5,691 nt of DNA from an uncultured Micrococcales bacterium (GCA_903915555.1 CAIWTL010000363.1:1-5691), one strand, 5' to 3'; counted from the first letter of the stretch, positions 1 to 5,691 are shown. Numbers and translations are program-made. Notes: a model not told the origin generated them from the letters alone.

Positions 1-515
1 CGGGCACGCAGCAGGATTTCTCCTTCGAGCCGCCCCGTGCGGCGATCCTCACCGGGGCGGCGGCCCTCATCATCATCGGCGGCGCGTTCCTGCTGCCCCC
101 GGTGCGCAAGGTCGTGTGGAACCGTGCGGGACCGCTGCTGCGTCAGGTGGGTCCCCGCATGATGACTGTCGCCCAGCAGCCCTGGAAGATCGTCGAGGGC
201 GTCGGGGGCATGGTCGTGCTCAACCTCGGCTACATCCTGTGCCTGGCGGGGTGTGTCAACGCCTTCGGCGGATCATTGAACTTCGCCGCCATCGCGGTGG
301 TGTACCTGACGGGTTCGGTCGTGGGGCAGGCCGCGCCCACCCCCGGTGGCCTGGGTGCCGTCGAGGCCGCCATGGCCGCCGGGCTGACACTGGCGGGCCT
401 GGATTCCGGCATCGCCTTCTCGGCGGTGCTGCTGTACCGGGTGATCACCTTCTGGTTGCCGACCATCCCCGGGTACTTCTCGTTCAACTGGCTGCAGCGC
501 AACGACTACCTGTGA
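1..515 (+). CDS. Flippase-like / lysylphosphatidylglycerol synthase TM-domain protein, C-terminal part (5' truncated)
   Basis: The reading frame is open from base 3 to the TGA at 513-515, giving 170 residues with no start in the window. It is a polytopic inner-membrane protein. Hydrophobic segments lie at about residues 14-33, 68-88, 93-110, 116-133 and 135-158 of the visible part. The signature PTPGGLGAVEAA (residues 112-123), followed by an ending with LLYRVITFWLP and the PGYFSF turn, is characteristic of the LPG_synthase_TM (UPF0104/YbhN-like) family. In MprF-type proteins such domains flip aminoacylated phospholipids; stand-alone actinobacterial members are mostly uncharacterised, with lipid or polyprenol-linked substrates suspected. 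The protein stops soon after the last membrane segment (NWLQRNDYL), so no soluble C-terminal synthase domain follows. Whether there is an N-terminal kinase-like or other domain cannot be seen. The family call is firm and the substrate unknown. Confidence 0.85.
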   Translation, partial: GTQQDFSFEPPRAAILTGAAALIIIGGAFLLPPVRKVVWNRAGPLLRQVGPRMMTVAQQPWKIVEGVGGMVVLNLGYILCLAGCVNAFGGSLNFAAIAVVYLTGSVVGQAAPTPGGLGAVEAAMAAGLTLAGLDSGIAFSAVLLYRVITFWLPTIPGYFSFNWLQRNDYL

Positions 516-554
516 CGAGTTGCCACGGCCGCCGGTCACCGTGAGCATGAGCCC

Positions 555-1012
555 ATGAGCATCCGCGACTACGAGTCGACATCCCTGACGGTCCACTGGG
601 ACGACGAGATCTGCAGCCACTCCGCCCATTGCGCGAAGACGCTGCCCGGGGTGTTCCGCCCCGGCGAACGGCCGTGGATCGACGTGACAGGCGCCCCCGA
701 CGACGAGATCGCCGCCACCATCGACGGCTGCCCGAGCGGCGCGCTGTCGTACTCGCGCAAGGACGACGAGATCCCCGTGGGCTCCGGCGATCAGGAACCC
801 GAGGACGACGTCGTGGTCCGCGTGTGGGGGTCGGGACCGTACGAGGTCGTCGGGACGGTGCGCATCCTCGACAACGACGGCAACCTCATCCGCGAGGTGA
901 CGAAGGCGTCGCTGTGCCGGTGCGGCCTGAGCAAGGTCAAGCCGTTCTGCGACGGCAGCCACAAGGACGGCAACTTCACCGACCCGGGCCTGTTCCGCAC
1001 GCCGCGCGCCGA

Positions 1013-1019
<7 letters not shown>
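555..1019 (+). CDS. Two-domain iron-sulfur protein: YjdI-type (Fer4_19) plus CDGSH domain
   Basis: A 154-residue soluble, acidic protein. Residues about 5-68 match the divergent mono-cluster [4Fe-4S] family that includes E. coli YjdI: Cys20-x-His-x3-Cys26, then PGVF and RPWID, then CPSGALSY with Cys59. As in YjdI only three cysteines are obvious, so a non-Cys ligand or another cluster form is possible. Residues about 85-145 form a CDGSH (mitoNEET-like) domain with the 3Cys-1His [2Fe-2S] set Cys121-x-Cys123-x8-Cys132-x3-His136, in the context CRCGLSKVKPFCDGSH. A linker rich in Asp and Glu joins the two. The likely role is electron or cluster transfer, or redox sensing, in the cytoplasm; the partner is unknown. 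The ATG at 555 is chosen because the family N-terminus fits. No good Shine-Dalgarno is visible, and other nearby ATG and GTG codons are out of frame. It begins 39 nt after the membrane protein and its end overlaps the end of moeZ. Confidence 0.9.
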
Positions 1020-2203
<1,184 letters not shown>

Positions 2204-2209
2204 GACGGA

Positions 2210-2214
2210 CTCCT
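2210..2214 (-). promoter_or_regulatory. Ribosome binding site of moeZ (AGGAG)
   Basis: On the minus strand AGGAG lies 6 nt before the GTG at 2203. It decides the start over the upstream in-frame ATG at 2275. The resulting N-terminus (VSLPPLVEPAADLS, with V read as Met) matches the usual start of actinobacterial MoeZ proteins. Confidence 0.75.
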
Positions 2215-2260
2215 GTGGTTCGGTTCCCTGGACCAACCCTCCAAGGATGGCGGGGATTCC

Positions 2261-2286
2261 CGGCGACCCGGACATCGGGGTCGGCG
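2261..2286 (-). terminator. Weak hairpin just downstream of marR, possible terminator
   Basis: The arms CGACCC (2264-2269) and GGGTCG (2278-2283) pair perfectly. Two more outer pairs (2261/2286 and 2262/2285) follow after a single G-G mismatch; the loop is 8 nt. The hairpin begins about 6 nt past the marR stop on the minus strand. No U-tract follows. It could end or attenuate marR transcription before moeZ, or be chance in GC-rich DNA. No convincing separate moeZ promoter is visible in the 89-nt gap, so read-through from marR is possible. Confidence 0.25.
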
Positions 2287-2292
2287 TGGGGT

Positions 2293-2760
2293 TCAGGTCA
2301 CGTCGACGGGGTGGGGGCGCAGGTTCTGCGAGATGAGGGTGGCAGCCTCGCGCAGGGCGTGCTGCTGCGGAGTGCTCAGGACGTCGAAGACCGCAGACCG
2401 CACGGCGGTGACGTGTCCCGGCGCGGCGGCCTGCAGAGCCTCGAAGCCCTCGTCGGTCAGTTCGGCGTACCAGCCGCGGCCGTCGGAGTCACAGCGGCGG
2501 CGGCGCACCCACCCGCGGTCGGCGAGGCGGGCGACCGCGTGGCTCAGCCGGCTCTGCGACCCCTCGACCGCCTCGGCGAGCGCCGACATCCGCATCGACC
2601 GGTCGGGCGCCTCCGACAGCGCCACGAGAATGGCGTAGTAGGCCACGGGGATGCCCGCGTCATGCTGCAACTGCCGATCGGTCACCTCGCCGAGCAGGCG
2701 GTTCATCTCGACAAGAGCGCGCCAGGTGCGCTGCTCGTCGTCACTGAGCCACCGGGTCAT
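2293..2760 (-). CDS. MarR-family transcriptional regulator
   Basis: A 155-residue winged-helix repressor-like protein of normal MarR length. The N-terminal helix region (about 1-35, RTWRALVEMNRLLGEV) is followed by the core: AYYAILVALSEAPDRSMRMSAL, then EGSQSRLSHAVARLADRGWV as the recognition helix (about 66-85), then the wing with RRRRCDSDGRGWYAELTDEG (about 86-105). The C-terminal helices complete the dimer interface. There is one cysteine (Cys90, in the wing), so an OhrR-type N-terminal sensing Cys is absent; thiol control through Cys90 is only a possibility. The ATG at 2760 is chosen because GGAGG lies 7 nt upstream; an in-frame ATG at 2775 lacks such a site. It is divergent from yceI with 110 nt between starts and most likely controls yceI and itself. 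The ligand is unknown. Confidence 0.9.
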   Translation of the reverse strand: MTRWLSDDEQRTWRALVEMNRLLGEVTDRQLQHDAGIPVAYYAILVALSEAPDRSMRMSALAEAVEGSQSRLSHAVARLADRGWVRRRRCDSDGRGWYAELTDEGFEALQAAAPGHVTAVRSAVFDVLSTPQQHALREAATLISQNLRPHPVDVT

Positions 2761-2767
2761 CGTCTCG

Positions 2768-2772
2768 CCTCC
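2768..2772 (-). promoter_or_regulatory. Ribosome binding site of marR (GGAGG)
   Basis: GGAGG on the minus strand, 7 nt before the ATG at 2760. It favours this start over the in-frame ATG 15 nt further upstream. Confidence 0.75.
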
Positions 2773-2804
2773 CACCGCCGGGTCATTCGGGGACCACGTA
2801 GAAC

Positions 2805-2833
2805 TTGAATACTGAAATACTTTACCCTAGGGT
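2805..2833 (+). promoter_or_regulatory. Candidate promoter of yceI
   Basis: A -35-like TTGAAT (2805-2810) is followed by a 17-nt spacer and a -10-like TAGGGT (2828-2833), a common actinobacterial TANNNT form. It sits in the most AT-rich stretch of the window. Transcription would start near 2840, leaving a leader of about 30 nt with GGAGG at 2861-2865. The -10 lies inside the 10-bp perfect palindrome ACCCTAGGGT (2824-2833). The spacer holds near-direct repeats GAATACT and GAAATACT (2807-2821). Confidence 0.6.
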
Positions 2834-2850
2834 CTTAGTTGAACGCTCAA
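2824..2850 (-). promoter_or_regulatory. Candidate promoter of marR, overlapping the yceI promoter
   Basis: On the minus strand TTGAGC (2850-2845), a 15-nt spacer and TAGGGT (2829-2824) could form a promoter. The spacer is short for a sigma70-type site, so this is weak. If real, its -10 shares the ACCCTAGGGT palindrome with the yceI -10, so RNA polymerase could not occupy both at once. The marR leader would be about 58 nt. Confidence 0.3.
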
Positions 2851-2856
2851 ACAACT
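2837..2856. promoter_or_regulatory. Inverted repeat, candidate MarR operator
   Basis: TTGA (2839-2842) and TCAA (2847-2850) form an inverted repeat with a 4-nt centre, nested in outer arms AGTTG (2837-2841) and CAACT (2852-2856). A short TTGA/TCAA inverted repeat of this size is typical of MarR/OhrR-type operators. It lies at the expected yceI transcription start and overlaps the possible marR -35, a position from which one bound dimer could repress both genes. Assignment to this MarR is inference from position. Confidence 0.45.
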
Positions 2857-2860
2857 ACCT

Positions 2861-2865
2861 GGAGG
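2861..2865 (+). promoter_or_regulatory. Ribosome binding site of yceI (GGAGG)
   Basis: GGAGG lies 5 nt before the ATG at 2871. It rules out the in-frame TTG at 2805, which would add 22 residues with no family match and would fall within the promoter. Confidence 0.85.
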
Positions 2866-2870
2866 AATCC

Positions 2871-3428
2871 ATGACCACCACCGCCCCCGAGATCCCCGGC
2901 TACAAGGCCGGCACCTGGCAGCTCGACGCATCCCACAGCGACATCGGCTTCCGGGTGCGCCACATGATGGTGAGCAAGGTCCGCGGGAAGTTCACCGATG
3001 TGAGCGCCACCCTGACCACGGCCGAGGATCTGACGGCGTCCGCCGTCACCGTCGAGGTGCAGCTGGCATCCATCGACACCGGCAACGAGCAGCGCGACGG
3101 CCACCTGCGCTCCCCCGACTTCTTCGGCACCGACGAGAACCCGACCATGACGTACCGCTCCAGCGGCCTGCAGGCCGATGGCGACAAGTGGGTGCTCGAC
3201 GGCGAGCTGACCCTCAAGGGCGTCACGAAGTCGGTGCCCCTGACGTTCGAGTTGGACGGATTCGGACCTGACGCCTACGGCGGGTACCGCGCCGGGTTCT
3301 CCGGTCGCGCCGAGATCAACCGCCAGGACTTCGGCGTGAGCTGGAACGAGAAGATCGAGGGTGGCGGTCTCATCGTCTCCGACAAGGTCCTCATCGAGAT
3401 CGAGGCGGAGTTCGTCCTCCAGTCCTGA
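2871..3428 (+). CDS. YceI-family polyisoprenoid-binding-like protein, cytoplasmic form
   Basis: A 185-residue lipocalin-like beta-barrel protein covering the whole YceI domain. Family hallmarks are visible in order: W16-x-LDASHSDIGFRVRHMMVSKVRG (about 16-39), the ASIDTGNEQRDGHLRSPDFF block (66-85), the DGELTLKGVTKSV block (110-122), and NRQDFGVSWNE (150-160). YceI-fold proteins bind long isoprenoid or amphipathic lipids, and some respond to acid, osmotic or oxidative stress. Here the N-terminus (MTTTAPEIPGYKAGTWQLD) has no signal peptide or membrane segment, unlike the periplasmic E. coli YceI, so it should act in the cytoplasm. The ATG at 2871 follows GGAGG at 5 nt. It is divergent from marR, which probably represses it, and ends at a long hairpin facing the convergent hydrolase gene. 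The ligand is unknown. Confidence 0.93.
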   Translation: MTTTAPEIPGYKAGTWQLDASHSDIGFRVRHMMVSKVRGKFTDVSATLTTAEDLTASAVTVEVQLASIDTGNEQRDGHLRSPDFFGTDENPTMTYRSSGLQADGDKWVLDGELTLKGVTKSVPLTFELDGFGPDAYGGYRAGFSGRAEINRQDFGVSWNEKIEGGGLIVSDKVLIEIEAEFVLQS

Positions 3429-3437
3429 TCCCGCAGT

Positions 3438-3484
3438 CACGACGGCCGGATGCCGCCCCGACGGGGTGGTGTCCGGCCGTCGTG
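3438..3484. terminator. Long hairpin between convergent genes, probable bidirectional terminator
   Basis: The arms CACGACGGCCGGA (3438-3450) and TCCGGCCGTCGTG (3472-3484) pair perfectly over 13 bp. Pairing continues inward through 3451-3459 with 3463-3471 using three G-T wobbles, giving a 22-bp stem closed by a 3-nt loop (GAC). It starts 9 nt after the yceI stop and, from the other side, 1 nt after the hydrolase stop, so it fills almost the whole 57-nt gap. There is no U-tract on either side, as is common for proposed actinobacterial terminators. Confidence 0.75.
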
Positions 3485-3485
3485 C

Positions 3486-4412
3486 TCAGTCGCCGCCGGG
3501 AGCACCGACCGGCTCGGCGGCCCTGCTCCCGATGAGGTTGCGCCACGTCGTCGCCACCAGTTCGGGATGTTCCATCTGCGCGACGTGGCCGGAGTCGGGG
3601 ATGACCACGACGCGCGCGTCCGGGAACAGCGAGGCGAGTTTGTACCCTCCGAGCGGGTCGACCAACTGGTCCTTGCGGCCGTAGATCAGCAGCACGGGCT
3701 TGTCGACCCGCTTCATCAACTCGGTGGGGCGGTCGGGACCGCGCTCCAGGAACGTCGCCATGAGGCCACGGGTGGACTGCGCGAAGGCATCTCCCACGTA
3801 CGTCAGGGAGTCGCGGCGGGTCACCTCGGCGACCGCCTCCGCGAGCCGCTCGGGGTGCATGCGACGCGGGTCGGCGAAGCACACGTCGATGGTCGCGCGG
3901 GCCCGGAACTCCGGCGAGGACCGCAGGTAGCGGCGCAGGATGCGCTCCCCGATGCCCGGGACGGCGATCACCGGCAGGTGCACGTTGCTCCGCGTGATCT
4001 TCCCCCCGGGCAGCGCGGGCGAGATCATCGTCACCGAGCGGACCCACCGGCCGGCCCGGGCGGCCAGTTGTACGGCGATGGCACCGCCCATGCTGTTCCC
4101 GAAGATGTGGACGGGACGCCCGATGCGTTCGGTGATCAACTCCAGGACGGCGCGGGCCTGCCCGGCCGGGGAGTAGTCACCGTCCCGGGGTGGTGGCGAC
4201 GCCCCGAATCCGGGGAGATCGACCGCCCACGTGTCGAGGCGCCCCGCGAGGTCCCACGCCAGGTCGGTCCAGTTGAGACTCGACCCGCCGAGACCGTGGA
4301 TCATGACCGTGGGCGTGCCCCCCTCCGCCACCCGGCGGACCGAGAGCATGCGATCCGCGAGCCAGACCTCCTCGCGGGGTGGGGCGGGCCGTAGTTCTTC
4401 CGCCTGTGACAT
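3486..4412 (-). CDS. Alpha/beta-hydrolase fold protein
   Basis: A 308-residue soluble hydrolase of normal single-domain length. The oxyanion-side motif HGLGGSSLNW begins at His39. DLPGFGAS (65-72) follows, and the nucleophile elbow GNSMGG gives Ser107. The acid is Asp248 in YGRKDQLVD and the base is His276 in DSGHVAQMEHP, so the catalytic triad is complete. A helical cap lies at about 135-225. There is no signal peptide; the N-terminus is short and charged. Such proteins are esterases, lipases, or C-C bond or epoxide hydrolases, and the substrate cannot be told from sequence. The ATG at 4412 is used; the frame stays open upstream to 4547, but that stretch is intergenic-like and overlaps the start of tetR. 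A GAGGT lies only 2 nt before the ATG, while a TAGGGT lies 7 nt before it, so the mRNA may be leaderless. It is divergent from tetR (106 nt between starts) and may be its target. Confidence 0.9.
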   Translation of the reverse strand: MSQAEELRPAPPREEVWLADRMLSVRRVAEGGTPTVMIHGLGGSSLNWTDLAWDLAGRLDTWAVDLPGFGASPPPRDGDYSPAGQARAVLELITERIGRPVHIFGNSMGGAIAVQLAARAGRWVRSVTMISPALPGGKITRSNVHLPVIAVPGIGERILRRYLRSSPEFRARATIDVCFADPRRMHPERLAEAVAEVTRRDSLTYVGDAFAQSTRGLMATFLERGPDRPTELMKRVDKPVLLIYGRKDQLVDPLGGYKLASLFPDARVVVIPDSGHVAQMEHPELVATTWRNLIGSRAAEPVGAPGGD

Positions 4413-4419
4413 GGACCTC

Positions 4420-4425
4420 ACCCTA
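4420..4425 (-). promoter_or_regulatory. Candidate -10 of the hydrolase gene (TAGGGT), leaderless geometry
   Basis: On the minus strand TAGGGT ends exactly 7 nt before the ATG at 4412, so the transcript would begin at or within a base or two of the start codon. No -35 match is visible 16-18 nt upstream, which is common for actinobacterial TANNNT promoters. The same hexamer serves as the proposed -10 of yceI. Confidence 0.4.
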
Positions 4426-4465
4426 TGCGGCGTGCGACGCGGATGCGCCCTCCGCGTGGGCGGTC

Positions 4466-4481
4466 TCACATGAGCATGTGA
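4466..4481. promoter_or_regulatory. Palindrome TCACATG-AG-CATGTGA, candidate operator
   Basis: Two perfect 7-bp arms separated by 2 nt lie midway between the divergent hydrolase and tetR genes, 54 nt from the hydrolase start and 38 nt from the tetR start. The size and symmetry suit a dimeric DNA-binding protein. It differs in sequence from the TTACT/AGTAA repeat next to tetR, so a second regulator may be involved. No binding partner can be assigned. Confidence 0.45.
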
Positions 4482-4494
4482 CCGGACCACGTTG

Positions 4495-4508
4495 TTACTG
4501 GCGAGTAA
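4495..4508. promoter_or_regulatory. Inverted repeat TTACT-N4-AGTAA, candidate TetR operator
   Basis: Perfect 5-bp arms (4495-4499 and 4504-4508) flank GGCG, giving 12 of 14 symmetric positions. The right arm overlaps the tetR -10 (4506-4511), so a bound dimer would block tetR transcription. This is the usual layout for an autoregulated TetR gene. Assignment to this TetR is inference from position. Confidence 0.6.
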
Positions 4509-4511
4509 GAT
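4506..4511 (+). promoter_or_regulatory. Candidate -10 of tetR (TAAGAT), leaderless geometry
   Basis: TAAGAT lies exactly 7 nt upstream of the GTG at 4519, and no Shine-Dalgarno is present between them. Transcription would start at the start codon itself. No clear -35 is seen at the right distance (4483-4488 reads CGGACC). Confidence 0.55.
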
Positions 4512-4518
4512 AGCCGTC

Positions 4519-5166
4519 GTGAGTCCCTCCCCCCGGCTTCCCCGCAAAGAGCGGCGCGAGTCCCTGCTCGACGCCGCGCGCGCGGTCTTCGTCGAATCCG
4601 GCTACCACGCCGCTGCGATGGACGAGATCGCCGCCCGCGCCGGGGTCACCAAGCCGGTGCTCTACCAGCACTTCGGCAGCAAACGCGACCTCTACCTGGC
4701 CGTCCTCGACAACGGCGCCGAGCAGTTCATCGAGTCCGTGGGGCGCGCCCTGACCTCGACGCCCAACAACCGCGACCGGGTGACGGCCACGATCAACGCC
4801 TACCTGAAGTTCATCGACCACGACGACGAGGCCTACCGGCTCGTCTTCCAGTCCGACCTCGTGAATGCACCCGACGTGCGGGAACGTGTCCAACGCGTGC
4901 ACGCACTCAGCGCCGAGATGGTCAGCGACGTCATCGCCGAGGACACCGGCCTGTCCCGGGCGGAGGCCCTGCTGCTGGCCTACGGGCTGCTCGGGATGGC
5001 GCAGACGGCGGGTCTGCGGTGGCTCAGCACGCCGGAGGGGATGGACCGGCAGTCCGCCACCGCGCTGCTGTCCGCTCTGGCGTGGCGCGGGATCTCGTCG
5101 TTCCCCAAGAGCCATCCCCCCAGCCCAGAGCGAACAGACGTGCCCACCCCCGAGACCGCCGGGTAA
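4519..5166 (+). CDS. TetR/AcrR-family transcriptional regulator (Rv3208-like by synteny)
   Basis: A 215-residue DNA-binding protein. The N-terminal TetR domain is clear: RKERRESLLDAARAVFVESGYH (9-30), then the helix-turn-helix AAMDEIAARAGVTKPVLYQHFGSKRDLY (about 32-59). The C-terminal ligand-binding and dimer domain (about 70-195) is all-helical, with YRLVFQSDLVNAPDV (106-120) and AEALLLAYGLLGMAQTAGLRWL (148-169). The tail (about 196-215) is Pro-rich and disordered. The GTG at 4519 is chosen because a -10-like TAAGAT sits 7 nt before it; the in-frame TTG at 4492 would lie upstream of this promoter. It is followed after 50 nt by the DUF3107 gene, as I recall for M. tuberculosis Rv3208 and Rv3208A. 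It probably represses itself through the TTACT/AGTAA repeat and may control the divergent hydrolase. The ligand is unknown. Confidence 0.92.
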   Translation: MSPSPRLPRKERRESLLDAARAVFVESGYHAAAMDEIAARAGVTKPVLYQHFGSKRDLYLAVLDNGAEQFIESVGRALTSTPNNRDRVTATINAYLKFIDHDDEAYRLVFQSDLVNAPDVRERVQRVHALSAEMVSDVIAEDTGLSRAEALLLAYGLLGMAQTAGLRWLSTPEGMDRQSATALLSALAWRGISSFPKSHPPSPERTDVPTPETAG

Positions 5167-5206
5167 GGTCGGGAAAGGCCCGGCACCGGGTCGCACCCCA
5201 TCGACC

Positions 5207-5211
5207 GGAGG
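5207..5211 (+). promoter_or_regulatory. Ribosome binding site of the DUF3107 gene (GGAGG)
   Basis: GGAGG lies 5 nt before the GTG at 5217. It fixes this start, since the open frame runs upstream through tetR in another frame without any family match. Confidence 0.85.
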
Positions 5212-5216
5212 ACCGA

Positions 5217-5441
5217 GTGGAAGTCAGGATCGGAATCCAGGATGCTCCCCGCGAGGTCGTCTTCGAGAGCGCCGCAGAGCCGGAGGAACTCGCCGATCAG
5301 ATCAGCGAGGCGTGGGCGGCCAACGAACTGGTGACCCTCGAGGACACCAAGGGGCGGCGCATCATCGTGCCCACCGACAAGATCGCCTACATCGAGCTCG
5401 GGGCGGCCTCGGCCGGCCGGGTCGGCTTCGGCGTCGCCTGA
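5217..5441 (+). CDS. DUF3107 family protein (TB9.4/Rv3208A-like)
   Basis: A 74-residue small acidic protein starting (V)EVRIGIQDAPREVVFESA and ending in RVGFGVA. The layout of an N-terminal strand, a central acidic helix (EPEELADQISEAW, about 21-33), the LEDTKGRRIIVPTDKIAYIELG block (about 41-62) and a GRVGFG tail is the DUF3107 pattern found across Actinomycetota next to this TetR gene. The function is unknown. The strand-helix-strand-strand order suggests a compact single domain, and its persistence beside tetR suggests a shared unit, perhaps cotranscribed (50-nt gap, no terminator seen). The GTG at 5217 has a good GGAGG. It converges on the ferritin-like gene, whose stop is 25 nt away. Confidence 0.88.
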   Translation: MEVRIGIQDAPREVVFESAAEPEELADQISEAWAANELVTLEDTKGRRIIVPTDKIAYIELGAASAGRVGFGVA

Positions 5442-5466
5442 ACCGCAGCCGTCACGGGACCGGGCG

Positions 5467-5691
5467 TCAGGGGGAAAGGCCCAACGCCCTCATCCGCTCG
5501 CTGTGGGACTCCGTCATCCGCGCGAGCATCTGCGAGAACTCCGCCAGTCCCGCTCCCTCCGCGTCCGGACCGCCGACGACCAGTTCTGCCAGGTCCGGGC
5601 GGTCGGCGGCCACGCGCTGGGCCTGGGCCAGCGCCTCCCCCATGAGCCGGCGGCCCCACAGCGCCAGCCGCCCCGCCGCCCCCGGATCGGC
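5467..5691 (-). CDS. Ferritin-like fold protein, C-terminal part (Rv3210c-like; 5' end outside the window)
   Basis: The minus-strand frame is open from the window edge to the TGA at 5469-5467, giving the last 74 residues. The visible part is helical. It contains LWGRRLMGEALAQAQRVAAD (11-30), then RPDLAELVVGG (31-41), then a closing helix LAEFSQMLARMTESHSERMRALGLSP (49-74). This closely resembles the ending of the ferritin-like (MiaE-type fold) proteins that lie beside DUF3107 in actinobacteria, such as Rv3210c as I remember it. The E-x2-H type metal ligands of the di-iron fold cannot be fully assessed because the N-terminal helices are missing. The SESHSERM stretch could hold one helix's worth of ligands, but this is uncertain. 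The role is unknown; a ferritin-like fold could mean an oxygenase, a hydroxylase or a non-catalytic protein. Confidence 0.7.
   Translation of the reverse strand, partial: ADPGAAGRLALWGRRLMGEALAQAQRVAADRPDLAELVVGGPDAEGAGLAEFSQMLARMTESHSERMRALGLSP

Noticed and set aside
524..543. Hairpin with arms CACGG and CCGTG between the membrane protein and the Fe-S gene
   Set aside because: Only 5 bp with a 10-nt loop; no better than chance in GC-rich DNA and no U-tract.
2204..2275. N-terminal extension of moeZ to an ATG at 2275
   Set aside because: The extra 24 residues have no family match and the GTG at 2203 has a well-spaced AGGAG.
3450..4394. A 314-codon open frame on the plus strand opposite the hydrolase
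   Set aside because: No motif, begins inside the long hairpin, and the minus strand has a complete catalytic triad.
4413..4547. N-terminal extension of the hydrolase to 4547
   Set aside because: The extra 45 residues are Arg/His/Pro-rich, cross both palindromes and the tetR start, and lack any family match.
5437..5471. Arms CCTGA and TCAGG around the gap between DUF3107 and the ferritin-like gene
   Set aside because: A 5-bp stem with a 25-nt loop, formed by the two stop codons; not a credible terminator.

Overview
This window is high-GC DNA (about two thirds G+C by eye) and looks like a chromosomal core region of an actinobacterium (Actinomycetota). The evidence is strong third-position G/C bias, frequent GTG starts, TANNNT-type -10 elements, a MoeZ-type ThiF-rhodanese fusion, and the neighbourhood TetR - DUF3107 - ferritin-like protein close to moeZ. 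From memory, that neighbourhood matches the Mycobacterium tuberculosis Rv3206c-Rv3210c order. The genus cannot be fixed from this sequence.

Layout. (a) 1-515 (+): the C-terminal 170 residues of a polytopic flippase-like (LPG_synthase_TM/UPF0104) membrane protein. (b) 555-1019 (+): a small protein joining a YjdI-type [4Fe-4S] domain to a CDGSH [2Fe-2S] domain. (c) 1013-2203 (-): moeZ, converging on (b) with a 7-nt overlap of the two stop-codon regions. (d) 2293-2760 (-) and 2871-3428 (+): a divergent MarR regulator / cytoplasmic YceI pair, separated by an AT-rich control region with overlapping promoter-like elements and inverted repeats. (e) 3438-3484: a long hairpin filling the gap between convergent yceI and the next gene. 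(f) 3486-4412 (-) and 4519-5166 (+): a divergent alpha/beta hydrolase / TetR regulator pair. Each has a -10-like hexamer exactly 7 nt before its start codon, which suggests leaderless mRNAs, and there are two palindromes between them. (g) 5217-5441 (+): a DUF3107 protein downstream of tetR. (h) 5467-5691 (-): the C-terminus of a ferritin-like protein that runs off the window.

How the genes fit together. MoeZ activates and sulfurates ubiquitin-like sulfur carriers; the overlapping gene encodes an Fe-S protein, so sulfur and Fe-S metabolism sit side by side, but a functional link is inference. The two regulators probably control their divergent partners and themselves. I see no mobile element, CRISPR array, phage gene, tRNA or rRNA, and no clear new multi-gene system. 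The items most worth checking are the two divergent control regions, the long convergent hairpin, the overlapping stops, and the two-cluster Fe-S fusion.
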